Source of the DNA: Herpomyces periplanetae
Taxonomy: Eukaryota; Ascomycota; Laboulbeniomycetes; Herpomycetales; Herpomycetaceae
Reading direction: 5' to 3'
Length of the DNA stretch: 64,000 nt
NCBI GenBank assembly: GCA_009733715.1
Contig: WMKJ01000003.1
Location: forward strand, 1-64,000
Part shown: piece after piece, positions 1 through 9,278 of the stretch
How positions within the stretch are numbered: position 1 is the stretch's first letter
Layout: the number at the start of each line of letters is the position of its first letter
The notes under the pieces: generated by a model
Database searches by the model: none
Told to the model about the DNA's origin: nothing
Seen by the model: the letters and a program-made list of their open reading frames with translations, nothing else
Translations under genes and position numbers: made by a program

Positions 1-706
1 TCCCAAGGCTGGAGCTGGAGTACCTTTTAATCATTTATCCTCGATTTATTTTTTTCGCATTTCTTCTCCCCGTGCTTGTGCGTGCGTGCTCCCTCCCCAC
101 TTCACTGATTTTAGACTTTTCACCCTCCTTAATCCATTCATTCGTCCATCCACTTACTCCACTTCGTCTTGCCTCAAAATTCCTGCCCCAGTTCGTCCAT
201 ATTGTTATGCCACTAATACACATACTTATGACCGATCACTGCATAAGTTACAGCGCACTCCCTTCCTCTGGGTTTCACACTTAACTTTTTTCTGTATTCT
301 TCGCATCACTTTTCTCCGAATACTACTTTCATATTTTCTGGCTTCTTTCAATTACAATTTTCCTACTTTTGACTGTATTAGTTCGCGTCTGACAATAGCA
401 ATTCGCTCACTGGAAAATTTATCTTCCAATTTACCTACCGATTGTTTGCATGCGCTTATTCGATCATTGCTATACCCTACTTTTAGTAATTATTTTCCTT
501 CTCGTTTACCCGCCCATTTGTATTTCCTTTCTACGTGATTTCATGCGTATACATCAACGCTATCATCGTCCCAGTAAATTGTCTGACGCTAAACATGAGC
601 CGTTTCGTTCTCCTTAATTTCCTTGCCGCCAAACCCTACCTGTGAGCCCTTATAGCCTAGCGGCGTTACGAAGACTGTTAAGTGTAAACTGTACTGCTGC
701 CATGCA
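1..706. other. Pyrimidine-rich stretch, no confirmed gene
   Basis: The plus strand here is rich in C and T. One plus-strand frame is open from the left edge of the window to a stop at about 538, but pyrimidine-rich DNA contains few stop codons by chance and the translation shows no domain I recognise. It could be the last exon of a gene lying to the left, or a 3' flank. The final 170 bases are the 3' flank of the dihydrouridine synthase gene on the other strand. Confidence 0.5.
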
Positions 707-2683
707 TTAGTCGTACGTTTTATCAGCCAACCACTCCTGATAGTCGCGTTCCCAATGTTCGTGCCACAATCTCTCTTTTTCTTCCCTTCGATCCTTGGCT
801 TCATTTCTCCCGAGTAACAATGCAACCGCCGCCCTACCTCCCTTTACCGGCCTCCATTCTTTCGCTTTCATTATCCCATGACCATACTCTAGCCTTTCCT
901 CCCCCGTTTCCCTGTCCTCGTCCCCGCAACCTTGTATCCCCGCCGTACTCTGTTGATCGTATGATTCATCATTAAAATGAGTTGCCTGTGTGCGAAATCC
1001 TTCCGGAACGCGACTTTGACACACAAACCACGGCAAAATAAATCCCGTTAATGATCCCTTGGCCATCTTACTTTGTCTGCTTTCCCCTTGATTCGTTTGT
1101 CCTGTCTGTCTCCTCCCGTTATCATCCTCCGACGTGAGTATCCGTCCAATTTCCAGCTCCGTCAAGTGATGAACGTGCTGGTACAACACTTCGTAGCCTG
1201 CCATAATTTTGTGTCCGTACTGGGTTATATCTTGGTTAAATTGCTCCCGCTCGCTTATCGTATCCTTGTTTTGTTGCTCTGCCATTGCAACAATCATACC
1301 ATTACCCAGTACTCCTAATGGTGATACTTCCTTGCCGCACCCTTCACAGTATAAATATTTCCACTCACCTGTGCGTGGGGCTTGCTTTAAAAGTTCTCGC
1401 AAACACGGATATTTCGTAAATATGGGCTGCAAAAGTCGGTGTAAATGTGCAGTTACCCCGATTAATGAGGGACTTCTTGTAGCTGGGTTTCGAGTATACT
1501 GCAACCATGGAGAATCTTTATTTCCTACCTCACGATCCACAATCGGCTTTAAAAGAGTTTCCATGTCATCTGTGTTCCAACTTTCACCCGTAGCATGTAA
1601 TTTTTGACATCTAATACACGGTTCACTAATTATCTCCTCGGGTGGATTAACGTGTAATACGTCACGATAAATTATATCGAGATACTGCCGAAATACTCTA
1701 TCTATCCGCCACCCGGAAAGGTGCGTTTGCGTTGGATGCTCAAAATAGTATGGTGATAAGGGTGATTGGGCCGTAGGCGGTGATGATGCAAAAAAGCACG
1801 GGTTTGCCAGTAAACTTTCACCGCACATAACTGCGTCTGCTCGCGTGGCCCGTAAACAGCGTTCAACGTGCAGCGGATGCCACACGGATCCATTGGCAAA
1901 TAGAACTAATTCATCCGGGAGGGAATCCCGCAAATATCGAATATACCGCCAGTCTGCAGCTCCCGTATTCTGTCCTATCTGTTCCCGAGTACGCCCGTGG
2001 ACTGTGAGAATTGACGCTCCCGATTCGATGAGCATTCGTGCGTACATCAATAATCGCTTTCGCGATCGGAAGATGCGAATTTTGGCAGTTACCAGTGGCA
2101 AATGCTCCTCGCTTCGACACGCGCTTGCACCCAAGTCCGTGTCGGCTTCTCTTGCCAACGTTCGCCCTGACGACACTGATCGGAGCAACGATGAAATTAC
2201 TGGCCAATCATCTTGCAAAAACGCACCATACTTTCCTCGTCTAGCTATGCCCTGGGGACACCCGAGATTCAAGTCAACAGCGTCGCAGTGGCCCGTTACA
2301 TGTTGGAAGGCTGCGCGGAAGGTCTGTGGATTGTTAGCGCAAAACTGTACAATAAGTGGTCGATCATGGATAATGTGACCGTCCAGCAGCGAAACATCCT
2401 TCTGACCCGATTCAAAATGCGTCCCAATGCATCCACAGTACCTAATGCTAATAGGAGATGAAACCAGGGAATCATGTAGTGTTGCCTGGAAATTCGATGC
2501 ACGGTACTTAGGGTGGTTAACAAAGTTCATTGCATGTATCATGGGCGAGTATGCGATAAGTTGAGGTGAAAAGGAGCGGACAAGAGAGCGCCATGCAAAA
2601 TCAGATTGATCAACCATGGGTGCCAGAACGAATGGGGGTGAAGAGCACGATTGAAACCAGGAGCGCGCGCGTGAAAGTGACAT
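707..2683 (-). CDS. DUS1: tRNA-dihydrouridine(16/17) synthase, Dus1 type
   Basis: This 658-residue protein is a flavin-dependent tRNA-dihydrouridine synthase, which reduces uridines in the D-loop of tRNA using FMN and NADPH. The start of the barrel is seen at residues 21-32 (APMVDQSDFAWR). The catalytic loop DLNLGCPQG follows, with the active-site cysteine at residue 142. Further on are a KIRIF segment, VHGRTREQ and a phosphate-binding NGSV region, in the usual family order. DUS1 proteins are usually 420-480 residues. This one is longer because of about 35 extra residues after NHPKYR, about 20 extra residues before the KIRIF strand, and a charged C-terminal tail ending in a Trp/Glu/Arg-rich stretch. 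The extra segments lack splice signals, so I read them as true insertions. The ATG at 2683 directly precedes the conserved region, and no intron is needed. Assignment to Dus1 rather than Dus2-4 rests on the SPM..A and GCPQ..A..G..GAFL motifs. Confidence 0.9.
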   Translation of the reverse strand: MSLSRARSWFQSCSSPPFVLAPMVDQSDFAWRSLVRSFSPQLIAYSPMIHAMNFVNHPKYRASNFQATLHDSLVSSPISIRYCGCIGTHFESGQKDVSLLDGHIIHDRPLIVQFCANNPQTFRAAFQHVTGHCDAVDLNLGCPQGIARRGKYGAFLQDDWPVISSLLRSVSSGRTLAREADTDLGASACRSEEHLPLVTAKIRIFRSRKRLLMYARMLIESGASILTVHGRTREQIGQNTGAADWRYIRYLRDSLPDELVLFANGSVWHPLHVERCLRATRADAVMCGESLLANPCFFASSPPTAQSPLSPYYFEHPTQTHLSGWRIDRVFRQYLDIIYRDVLHVNPPEEIISEPCIRCQKLHATGESWNTDDMETLLKPIVDREVGNKDSPWLQYTRNPATRSPSLIGVTAHLHRLLQPIFTKYPCLRELLKQAPRTGEWKYLYCEGCGKEVSPLGVLGNGMIVAMAEQQNKDTISEREQFNQDITQYGHKIMAGYEVLYQHVHHLTELEIGRILTSEDDNGRRQTGQTNQGESRQSKMAKGSLTGFILPWFVCQSRVPEGFRTQATHFNDESYDQQSTAGIQGCGDEDRETGEERLEYGHGIMKAKEWRPVKGGRAAVALLLGRNEAKDRREEKERLWHEHWERDYQEWLADKTYD

Positions 2684-4303
2684 GATTGGTGTAGTATTCT
2701 AGATTTCCTGCGTTGCTGTTGGTAATATCCAATAAATTTGGTAAGGATTAGTGAGATGCAAACGGCAGCGTGACGATGCAATGAAAAGGTTATCTTCCGA
2801 AGGGGGTGGCAAGTTGGAATACGAAGAGTAAACGTCAGGGGACAGTATAAAAAGGCCAGTCGGCACAATATTGCTAGCGATTGACTTTGATCGTAAGTTT
2901 GATATGACAATATTGTTATTTTGACTGAATGGAAAGGCAAGTCTTGGCTTAGAAGATATAATACGATAGTTAAATCTGTCAAAGATATTTAGATTCGTGT
3001 TTTTTCATACGAGTATTCGCGTACAGCCTACAATATTTGCGGACGCAGAGTATAGTTAGCTTGAAAAGAACAGTTTGGCTTGACTCACGAGTGGGGCTGA
3101 AAGTGTGGGTGAATACGGATTATTAGTGAAGAAGACTGAATGCGATTCATCAGCAATACTTTGGTGGTATCTTTTTTATACATTTGAAGAGGAAAACGTG
3201 ATAGTGAAGGGAAAAGATTGATATTTTGAACCATTGTACTAAGTAGTCTCACATTGTCACAATAACTCATTCAGAGGAGAGTTGAAAGAGACGAATCACA
3301 CGCACACGCACACTCACGCACAATTACGGGTGCAAGTACTGGTAATTGTACAAGTACAAGCACAAAAGCACATGTTAGTAACCTTGTGAATCACGCGATG
3401 CCTGAAAGTCAATTGATGGCACATCGATTTCAACCAGTTAATCAATCCGATGATTTAAGATTTTTTGGTAAGGGGGAATTTAGCAATTACTAGACTTACA
3501 AGGAAAATCATAGCCCTTGCCCCACAAGCGGATACTTAAATTCTTGGGATATAGTGCTCGCAGGCGCGCGCTTTCACGCACAACTTGATAAGTCGGTTTA
3601 GCGGAACAAATATTAGAGCTCAAATAATCAACTTGGAATAATTGTGGATAAAAAAACGCATATAGTGGTGACTTGCAATAGGACTAACGACAATCTAACC
3701 CCAAACATACGGAAAAAGTCAACTTAGTTTATCCCGTTAACCTTAACCAAGTTTTTTTTTTGCCAAAAAAGGCTTTTCAAGGTTGACCTGATTAGGTAAT
3801 AAGGGGCAATCGGGCATTTGTAAAGCCGATCCGAGTCGAGGCTGCCGAGAATCGTGGCTCACCCCGGAAAAAGCAATTTCCCCTCCAAGCCGGGGTAAAT
3901 GTCTATGACGTAACCGTGAATATCGACCAACACTACACAAAAGGTGCATTTGGTTAATTTCCTCAAGTGGAAATAACTTTCAATAATTGTTAGTCACAAA
4001 AATTCGGGTGTAATAACTTCCGATTGGTTGAAGTGGATTTCGGAGTGTTAAGAGGCAATTGCTGTTTCCTCATTGGACAAGACCTATAAAGCTCGTTGAT
4101 TGGGCATTGGAGCGCAATTTGTATAGTGCGGGCAATACTTGCGATACAGGCTACACAGATTGCACAAGCTATACAAACTACTCATTCTACCCATTCTTCT
4201 AAAACTTCTCTAGCTACTCTATCCATTCACCCTCTTCCCGCTACTCAATTCTTCCTTCTTCCCCGAGCTCAACTCTATCCATCTCTTCCCGCCCTAGTCT
4301 ATC
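2684..4303. promoter_or_regulatory. Divergent intergenic region between DUS1 and the 7TM-RGS gene
   Basis: This 1.6 kb lies between two divergent genes, so it should hold both promoters. It contains a short CA-rich tract near 3300-3320, a T-run at about 3751-3761, a GC-richer patch at 3775-3900 with a perfect 7-base inverted repeat (ACCCCGG at 3861, CCGGGGT at 3890), and a CRE-like half site TGACGTAA near 3905. The last 150 bases before the RGS start are pyrimidine-rich, as is common in fungal promoters. I see no coding region. Confidence 0.5.
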
Positions 4304-6007
4304 ATGCCAAACATTCCTACTCCTCGTGGCTACTCGGGCTCGGGTGGTGTAAACCTTGATTGGCTAGGCATTTTCTACATTTGTCTTGCCTGTTTACACA
4401 CTATCATCATCTTCAGTGGATTAATCGTCCTATGGCTTAAAAGACATACTCGCATGATCCGCCTACGCAGCTTTTACCTCACTACAGGTTCGACTTTACT
4501 CATTCACTTCTACGTCACATTCCTAATAGTTGTTTATCCATTAAACGGAAAATTTAAATGCTCATGGGAATTCTGGATCATGAGTATTTTTCTCCCTTTT
4601 TCCATGGCAATTTATCAAGCAACCAATGCTCGTTTACTCAGTCTATATCGTGAACAAAAGCAATTCGCTCACGTATACATTTACGGGGAAAAATTCCTCT
4701 CCAAAACTTTTGCTTCATCTTCATCCATAACTTCTTCTTTACCCGTCAAATTTCTAGAGTACCGTGTTTTCACTTCCGAGCTATCTCATCTACATAAAAC
4801 TTACTTGGGAATTTTTATCGCTCTTTTACTTCAAGTCGCCCTTACGGCTTTTCTCTTCTTCTCGTCCCGGAAATTTCATCCCAACTACGGCCTCTTCCCT
4901 CCATCTACCGCTCTCCCTCATCCCTCCCTCCTTCCATTAAAATGTCGTCAAGGTCTTGAATGGATTCCTTCAGTTTTCTGGCAGTTCCTTTGGTCAAGCT
5001 TCTTCGGCCCTTTTCTTCTTTTAAATTATACCCGTCATATTCATGATATCCATTACTGGTCTCTCCAAATTAAAATCACAATTCTTCTAATGCTTCCCGG
5101 CACTCCCTTATGGCTTTTCTTCCTCTATACCTCCAATTACTTTCCTATCATCGCTAAAATTAACCTTTACTTCGTTCCTGCTTCCTGGTTTCTCCCTGGT
5201 TTAATTTCCATACAATACCTTTCCATCTTCTTCCCCCTCTATTTCGTCTATTTTCCTCCTCCACTCTCCAGTGCATCTACTCATTCAACTTCATCTTCTT
5301 CAACAACTTCTTCCTTCCCCCATCGATACCATGTACGCCATTCTTCATCTTCTTCAACAATCTTTCACCCTACTACCACCTCCCGTGACTTATACAGCAT
5401 GGCTTCTCTCGAACTCCAAATCTCTCGGAATATTGAACCTTTACTCAAATGGACCGCCGAAAAAGATTTTACCGTGGAAAATATTCTCTTCCTTAAAGCT
5501 GTCCGCGATTTTAAACAACACTGGACTCCCCTCATGGCCTTGAAATTCTCTCTCGATCAATTACGCTCCTGCTATACCCACGCTGCTCTCATCTTCTTCA
5601 ACCTTGTCAACCCAATTTCCGCTCCCTTCTACATCAACATTGACCACCATCGCTTAAAATTACTCAAGAGTATCTTCAACAACGTTACCTTTTACTACAA
5701 TCAGTCCCCAACCAAATCTCCTGATCTCCTCCCAAACCCTAACCCTAACACTAACCCCGTTACACCCTGGGATACCTCACCATCAACCCAAAGTCCTTTA
5801 CCTCCTGTGCAATGTCAATCAATCTCTACCCTCTCCGCATCAATATTAAACTCTTTCTTAATCCATTGCAATGCAGATAATATAACCATTCCCGATTCAT
5901 TTTCTATCCACATCTTCGACTCCGCTTACGATTCTGTTAAAGACGACGTCTTTCGAAACACTTGGGCAAGATACGAAGAGCAATTCGCCCGTCCAAAATG
6001 TCGATGA
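4304..6007 (+). CDS. Seven-transmembrane protein with C-terminal RGS domain
   Basis: This 567-residue, single-exon protein joins a seven-span membrane domain to a C-terminal regulator-of-G-protein-signalling (RGS) domain. Hydrophobic spans are visible at about residues 19-44, 58-82, 91-110, 165-190, 225-250, 262-288 and 296-323. A Ser/Thr-rich linker follows at about 325-360. The RGS domain runs from about 365 to the end and closes with the typical AYDSVKDDVFRNTW segment. A Pro/Asn-rich insertion sits inside the RGS domain at about residues 470-500. Known relatives accelerate GTP hydrolysis on G-alpha subunits and are thought to sense a ligand at the plasma membrane. That function is inferred here from the family. 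The ATG at 4304 precedes a NLDWLG motif typical of the N terminus of fungal members. There is no signal peptide. The protein ends about nine residues after the last RGS helix, as expected. Confidence 0.85.
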   Translation: MPNIPTPRGYSGSGGVNLDWLGIFYICLACLHTIIIFSGLIVLWLKRHTRMIRLRSFYLTTGSTLLIHFYVTFLIVVYPLNGKFKCSWEFWIMSIFLPFSMAIYQATNARLLSLYREQKQFAHVYIYGEKFLSKTFASSSSITSSLPVKFLEYRVFTSELSHLHKTYLGIFIALLLQVALTAFLFFSSRKFHPNYGLFPPSTALPHPSLLPLKCRQGLEWIPSVFWQFLWSSFFGPFLLLNYTRHIHDIHYWSLQIKITILLMLPGTPLWLFFLYTSNYFPIIAKINLYFVPASWFLPGLISIQYLSIFFPLYFVYFPPPLSSASTHSTSSSSTTSSFPHRYHVRHSSSSSTIFHPTTTSRDLYSMASLELQISRNIEPLLKWTAEKDFTVENILFLKAVRDFKQHWTPLMALKFSLDQLRSCYTHAALIFFNLVNPISAPFYINIDHHRLKLLKSIFNNVTFYYNQSPTKSPDLLPNPNPNTNPVTPWDTSPSTQSPLPPVQCQSISTLSASILNSFLIHCNADNITIPDSFSIHIFDSAYDSVKDDVFRNTWARYEEQFARPKCR

Positions 6008-6468
6008 CCTATTCACTTCTATTCATCTGCATCTTTCTCTTCAATTCATCCTGTTCACTTAGTTTTGCTAATCCTAAAATTTTTCCATTCAATCCTTTCT
6101 TTCTTTTCCCTGCACTCAGGATTCCCACTCATTCAGTTTCTTTTCCTTCAACCCTCATCCAACAATCGATTTTACTAGAACTTCCATCATGTTACCAAAA
6201 ATGCCATCAGAGTGTTTTATTAACCTCATATAATCTCCTGAAACTAGTCGAAGATATTGGAACAGGTCTGTTAATTAAATCTCATCATTTGGCGATCTCC
6301 TTGAGTACTGTTCCCTCACAACAAGCTCGCATTATCCTCAATTACGAACATCTCTTTCAACTGTCACCTTTTATCTTTCAGTCACATTTACTTTTTGATA
6401 TATTATATTACGTCCTTCCATAACCCTGCAAAATTTGAATTAAAGTACAATCCTACTTCAATGTTACA

Positions 6469-8726
6469 TCACTCAATTTTACCTGCCAGTTCAATAATTT
6501 TTGGAATACCAGCCTTCCCTAAATTGTTCGTGCATGCTGATTTCCAATCCACAATTGAAAACTCATTCATTGCCGATTTAAACGCAGACTACAGCTCCCC
6601 ACTCCCAATGTAATCATTATCAGCTAATTAATATTACTTCGAACAGTATGCCACCACAGTCATGCAAAGTTATGATAAACTTACCAGCGTACAGAAACTT
6701 GTATCATTGCGCCAATGTGCGCCTGCTTTAGCACATTCCGGTACTTGTAATACACGATTGTTATAGGTAAGACGAACGTAATAACCGTCCATAGCCTTCT
6801 TTTCGCAATCACTAAGTTTGTCATATGGCATTTGTGCAACTGTAAATGGTTTTCGCAGCTTTTGCCCGACAAACGGCATCATCACTTTAGCACCACACCA
6901 AATTCTCGATAATAATCCAGGGGATTCACCTTCACTCCTTTCATCCCCACTGTGAACACTCTTATCTTTAAACATTTCAATGGCCAGCTGACTCGCAAAC
7001 GGTGACCATCCCTCATTCTTAAAAGCACCCAAAGATGTCAACAGTCCTATCAATGTTGTATCATGACATCCAAACAAGCTAAATTTCACATGACCTAATC
7101 GACCACTGGATCGTTCAACTTCAGTAGAAGCTCCTTTATAACTTGATTTGTTCTGAGTTTCGCCGTAGACACGACACAAAAGTCGATTCACGATATCCAA
7201 AGCTAGCGGCCCCATACCAAGTTGACGATATTCACGAGATTCCTTGTAGCCAGAAAACCATTCATCAAGCAACATACGCTCCGAGTCATTGCGAAGCTTT
7301 TCGTCATAAAATTCTTTAGGTAAGCGAGTCGCGGGACCATGCGCCATCGAACTATTGATCGTATCCATAATTCCCGATAATCGCGGTTTCGAGTCAATTG
7401 CTACTTTAGGAGAGCTAGATGGCATCCATTTTCCGATTTTATCATTCACATACTTCATCTCTGGGGTATTGTTCCAGACCAGAGCGGCTCGGTCTCCGAA
7501 TGCTTTGATCAGCTCCCGGAGTCGTGAGCAGCTCTCGACATTTGGATAAATAATCTCGTCCGGTTTCTCCCGTGTAACAATTTCCGGGGGTGGTAATGTA
7601 GCAGAGCGGTAACTCGAGGGATACATGCCAAACATGGCTTCTTGGAGTGACTCAACAGCACGCGGTATTGCCGAAGCCCGTAAATGAAGAATATTATCAT
7701 TGATAAGAACTTTAGGCATGAACCCAAGATGGTTAACGTAAAGCTCGCGTAAACGTTCACCCTGACGACGCATACTAAGTCGGCCTACATCGGTAAGTTC
7801 TGATTTATGGCTGATTGCAAGGGAAAAAATTAGTTATACTAAGGTCAAATGAAAGTGGGAAAGATTAAAGTATCAACCAATCAAGTATACTAATATCCTC
7901 CAATAATTACATACCATAAGCCGGAAACTTTCCCATCAGGTCCGGACGCAATTATAGGCTCGAAACTAGTGCCAAGTGTCTCATGTCGACGACGGAACTT
8001 GAAATATTTCCATTCCGAAGCATCGGATTTTCCGAGTACAGCATGCACAAAATGCTCGACGGACTGACAATAAGGCCAATCTATAATATAATATTCAGTC
8101 CCTGAATATTAATGTAAATTGATTTTGGTACACATACATTTGGGTAAACCAGTCTGTAATTAAGTTAGCGTTTATCAAACGATAACAAAAGTAAAGAGCG
8201 GATTAGAAATGCACGCTATAATAAGAGGTATCCAAATAGTGGACTGGAATAACTAACGTTTAAGAAGCGATATGAGCTAGGTGTTCGTTCTCCTAAATAA
8301 TTTAATTATAATCCGTCGTGAAAGAAGTGAGTTAACCAAACATATCCATCACTCATGCATTGGAGAATGTTAAACGCATTTTTATATTGAATATTCTCGT
8401 ACCGTGCCGTAAATACTAAGCGAATTTATTAATGATTAGTAATAAAGAAAGATAATGTGGTGTGAATGGGAAGGGGTGAAGGTAGAAGTATAGGTAGGAG
8501 TGAGAGTAGGGGTAGGGGCAAGGATGGGGGAAGGGTAGGGATCGACGCAGAGGAAAGTGTAGAACGGAGATACAGAAAGTAATGAGCACCGGTTCAAGAT
8601 ATTTTAATGGTGCAACGTAAATTAAGAGAAACTTACAATCTGAACGTGATCCAAGCTTAAATCTTTCGGGTACAACTGAGCTAATTTTACTGCATCGAAG
8701 GGTTCACTTGGTGGAAGAGACGACAT
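6469..8726 (-). CDS. Histidine acid phosphatase, seven exons including two microexons
   Basis: Clade-2 histidine phosphatase (lysosomal or lysophosphatidic acid phosphatase-like), 528 residues when spliced. Exons on the minus strand: 8637-8726, 8403-8415, 8258-8292, 8138-8153, 7915-8101, 6685-7810, 6469-6588. All introns are GT-AG and the phases join without conflict (1587 bases, 529 codons with stop). The 13-base exon codes YLRH plus the first base of the next Gly, so with exon 3 it builds the catalytic YLRHGERTP. The 16-base exon codes TGLPK plus part of W. Exon 5 gives DWPYC. Exons 5 and 6 join at GLCHKSELTDVGR, the conserved GxCxxGxLTxxG-like region. The second catalytic motif, GCHDTTLIG, is in exon 6. 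The last exon gives a tail with a conserved-looking VDWKSAC. No signal peptide is evident at the N terminus (MSSLPPSEPF). The 36-base intron at 8102-8137 is very short and is the weakest join. Confidence 0.85.
8463..8560 (+). repeat. G-rich tract inside phosphatase intron 1
   Basis: The plus strand carries repeated GGG and GGGG runs (GGGGTAGGGGC, GGGGG, GGGTAGGG). On the coding (minus) strand this is a long C/T tract, with CCCTACC-like units, ending about 50 bases upstream of the 13-base microexon at 8403-8415. It has the run spacing needed for a G-quadruplex and could also act as a pyrimidine-rich splicing enhancer for the microexon. Both roles are inference. Confidence 0.5.
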
Positions 8727-9278
8727 GTTGAGAAATATCACTTTTGGATAATTAGTTGAAAGCACGTGAGCAAATAAACAAAATCGGTTTTTGAATAGCC
8801 AAAATAGTATGTAGATATGAAATGTTGTGTAAAATAGAATTATATGACAATGTAAATTTAATGGGCAAAATTTCGATAGAAGAATATTTTTTTTACATTA
8901 ATCGTTTGAAATAACCAAAAATAATTGTAGAATCGAAAAATTTGTCAATTTTATACAGTTTCCCCTCCCTCTATCCGCCCCGCTTACGCGAGCCAATTCA
9001 TCCCTTCACCGACTAAAGTTGACCTAACAAATCTTTCCTCAGCTCGTCTTTACCGTCACCCGATACTGTATCACATGACCATCCATACTCACTTCGTGGC
9101 TCGGATAATTCATTCGGGATGACGTCATGGCATTGTATGTGGCAGTGAACCAACGATGTGGTATGTGTGGCTGAGCGGAAGTGTCAGGTAAGGAGAATTA
9201 TGAGAAATTTTGGAATGGATGAAGTAACAAGTTTAGAAGATGTTTGAATTCTTTTGGTATCGGGTTTCTTAAAGGTCA
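8727..9278. promoter_or_regulatory. Divergent promoter between phosphatase and PPR genes
   Basis: About 550 bases separate the two divergent start codons. The region holds a pyrimidine-rich patch near 8960-9010 and a perfect CRE palindrome at 9119-9128. I see no coding sequence. Confidence 0.6.
9119..9128. promoter_or_regulatory. CRE/ATF site ATGACGTCAT
   Basis: This is a perfect 10-base palindrome matching the CREB/ATF bZIP site, followed by GG. It lies about 150 bases upstream of the PPR start codon and about 390 upstream of the phosphatase start. The same 10-mer, also followed by GG, lies upstream of the Nup85-like gene at 28281. A bZIP gene is present in this window, but whether it binds here is unknown. 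Confidence 0.55.

Noticed and set aside
2-538. Open plus-strand frame reaching the window edge
   Set aside because: It is pyrimidine-rich with few possible stops and has no domain recognised. It could be a real last exon, but the sequence alone does not support a call.
5998-6423. Plus-strand frame with a signal-peptide-like start (MSMTYSLLFICIFLFNSSCS)
   Set aside because: It begins ten bases before the RGS stop codon and lies in the 3' flank of two convergent genes. Monocistronic eukaryotic mRNA would not translate it, and the pyrimidine-rich DNA opens frames and encodes hydrophobic residues by chance.
6395-6613. Plus-strand 72-codon frame
   Set aside because: It is antisense to the last exon of the histidine phosphatase (6469-6588), whose translation fits the family tail.
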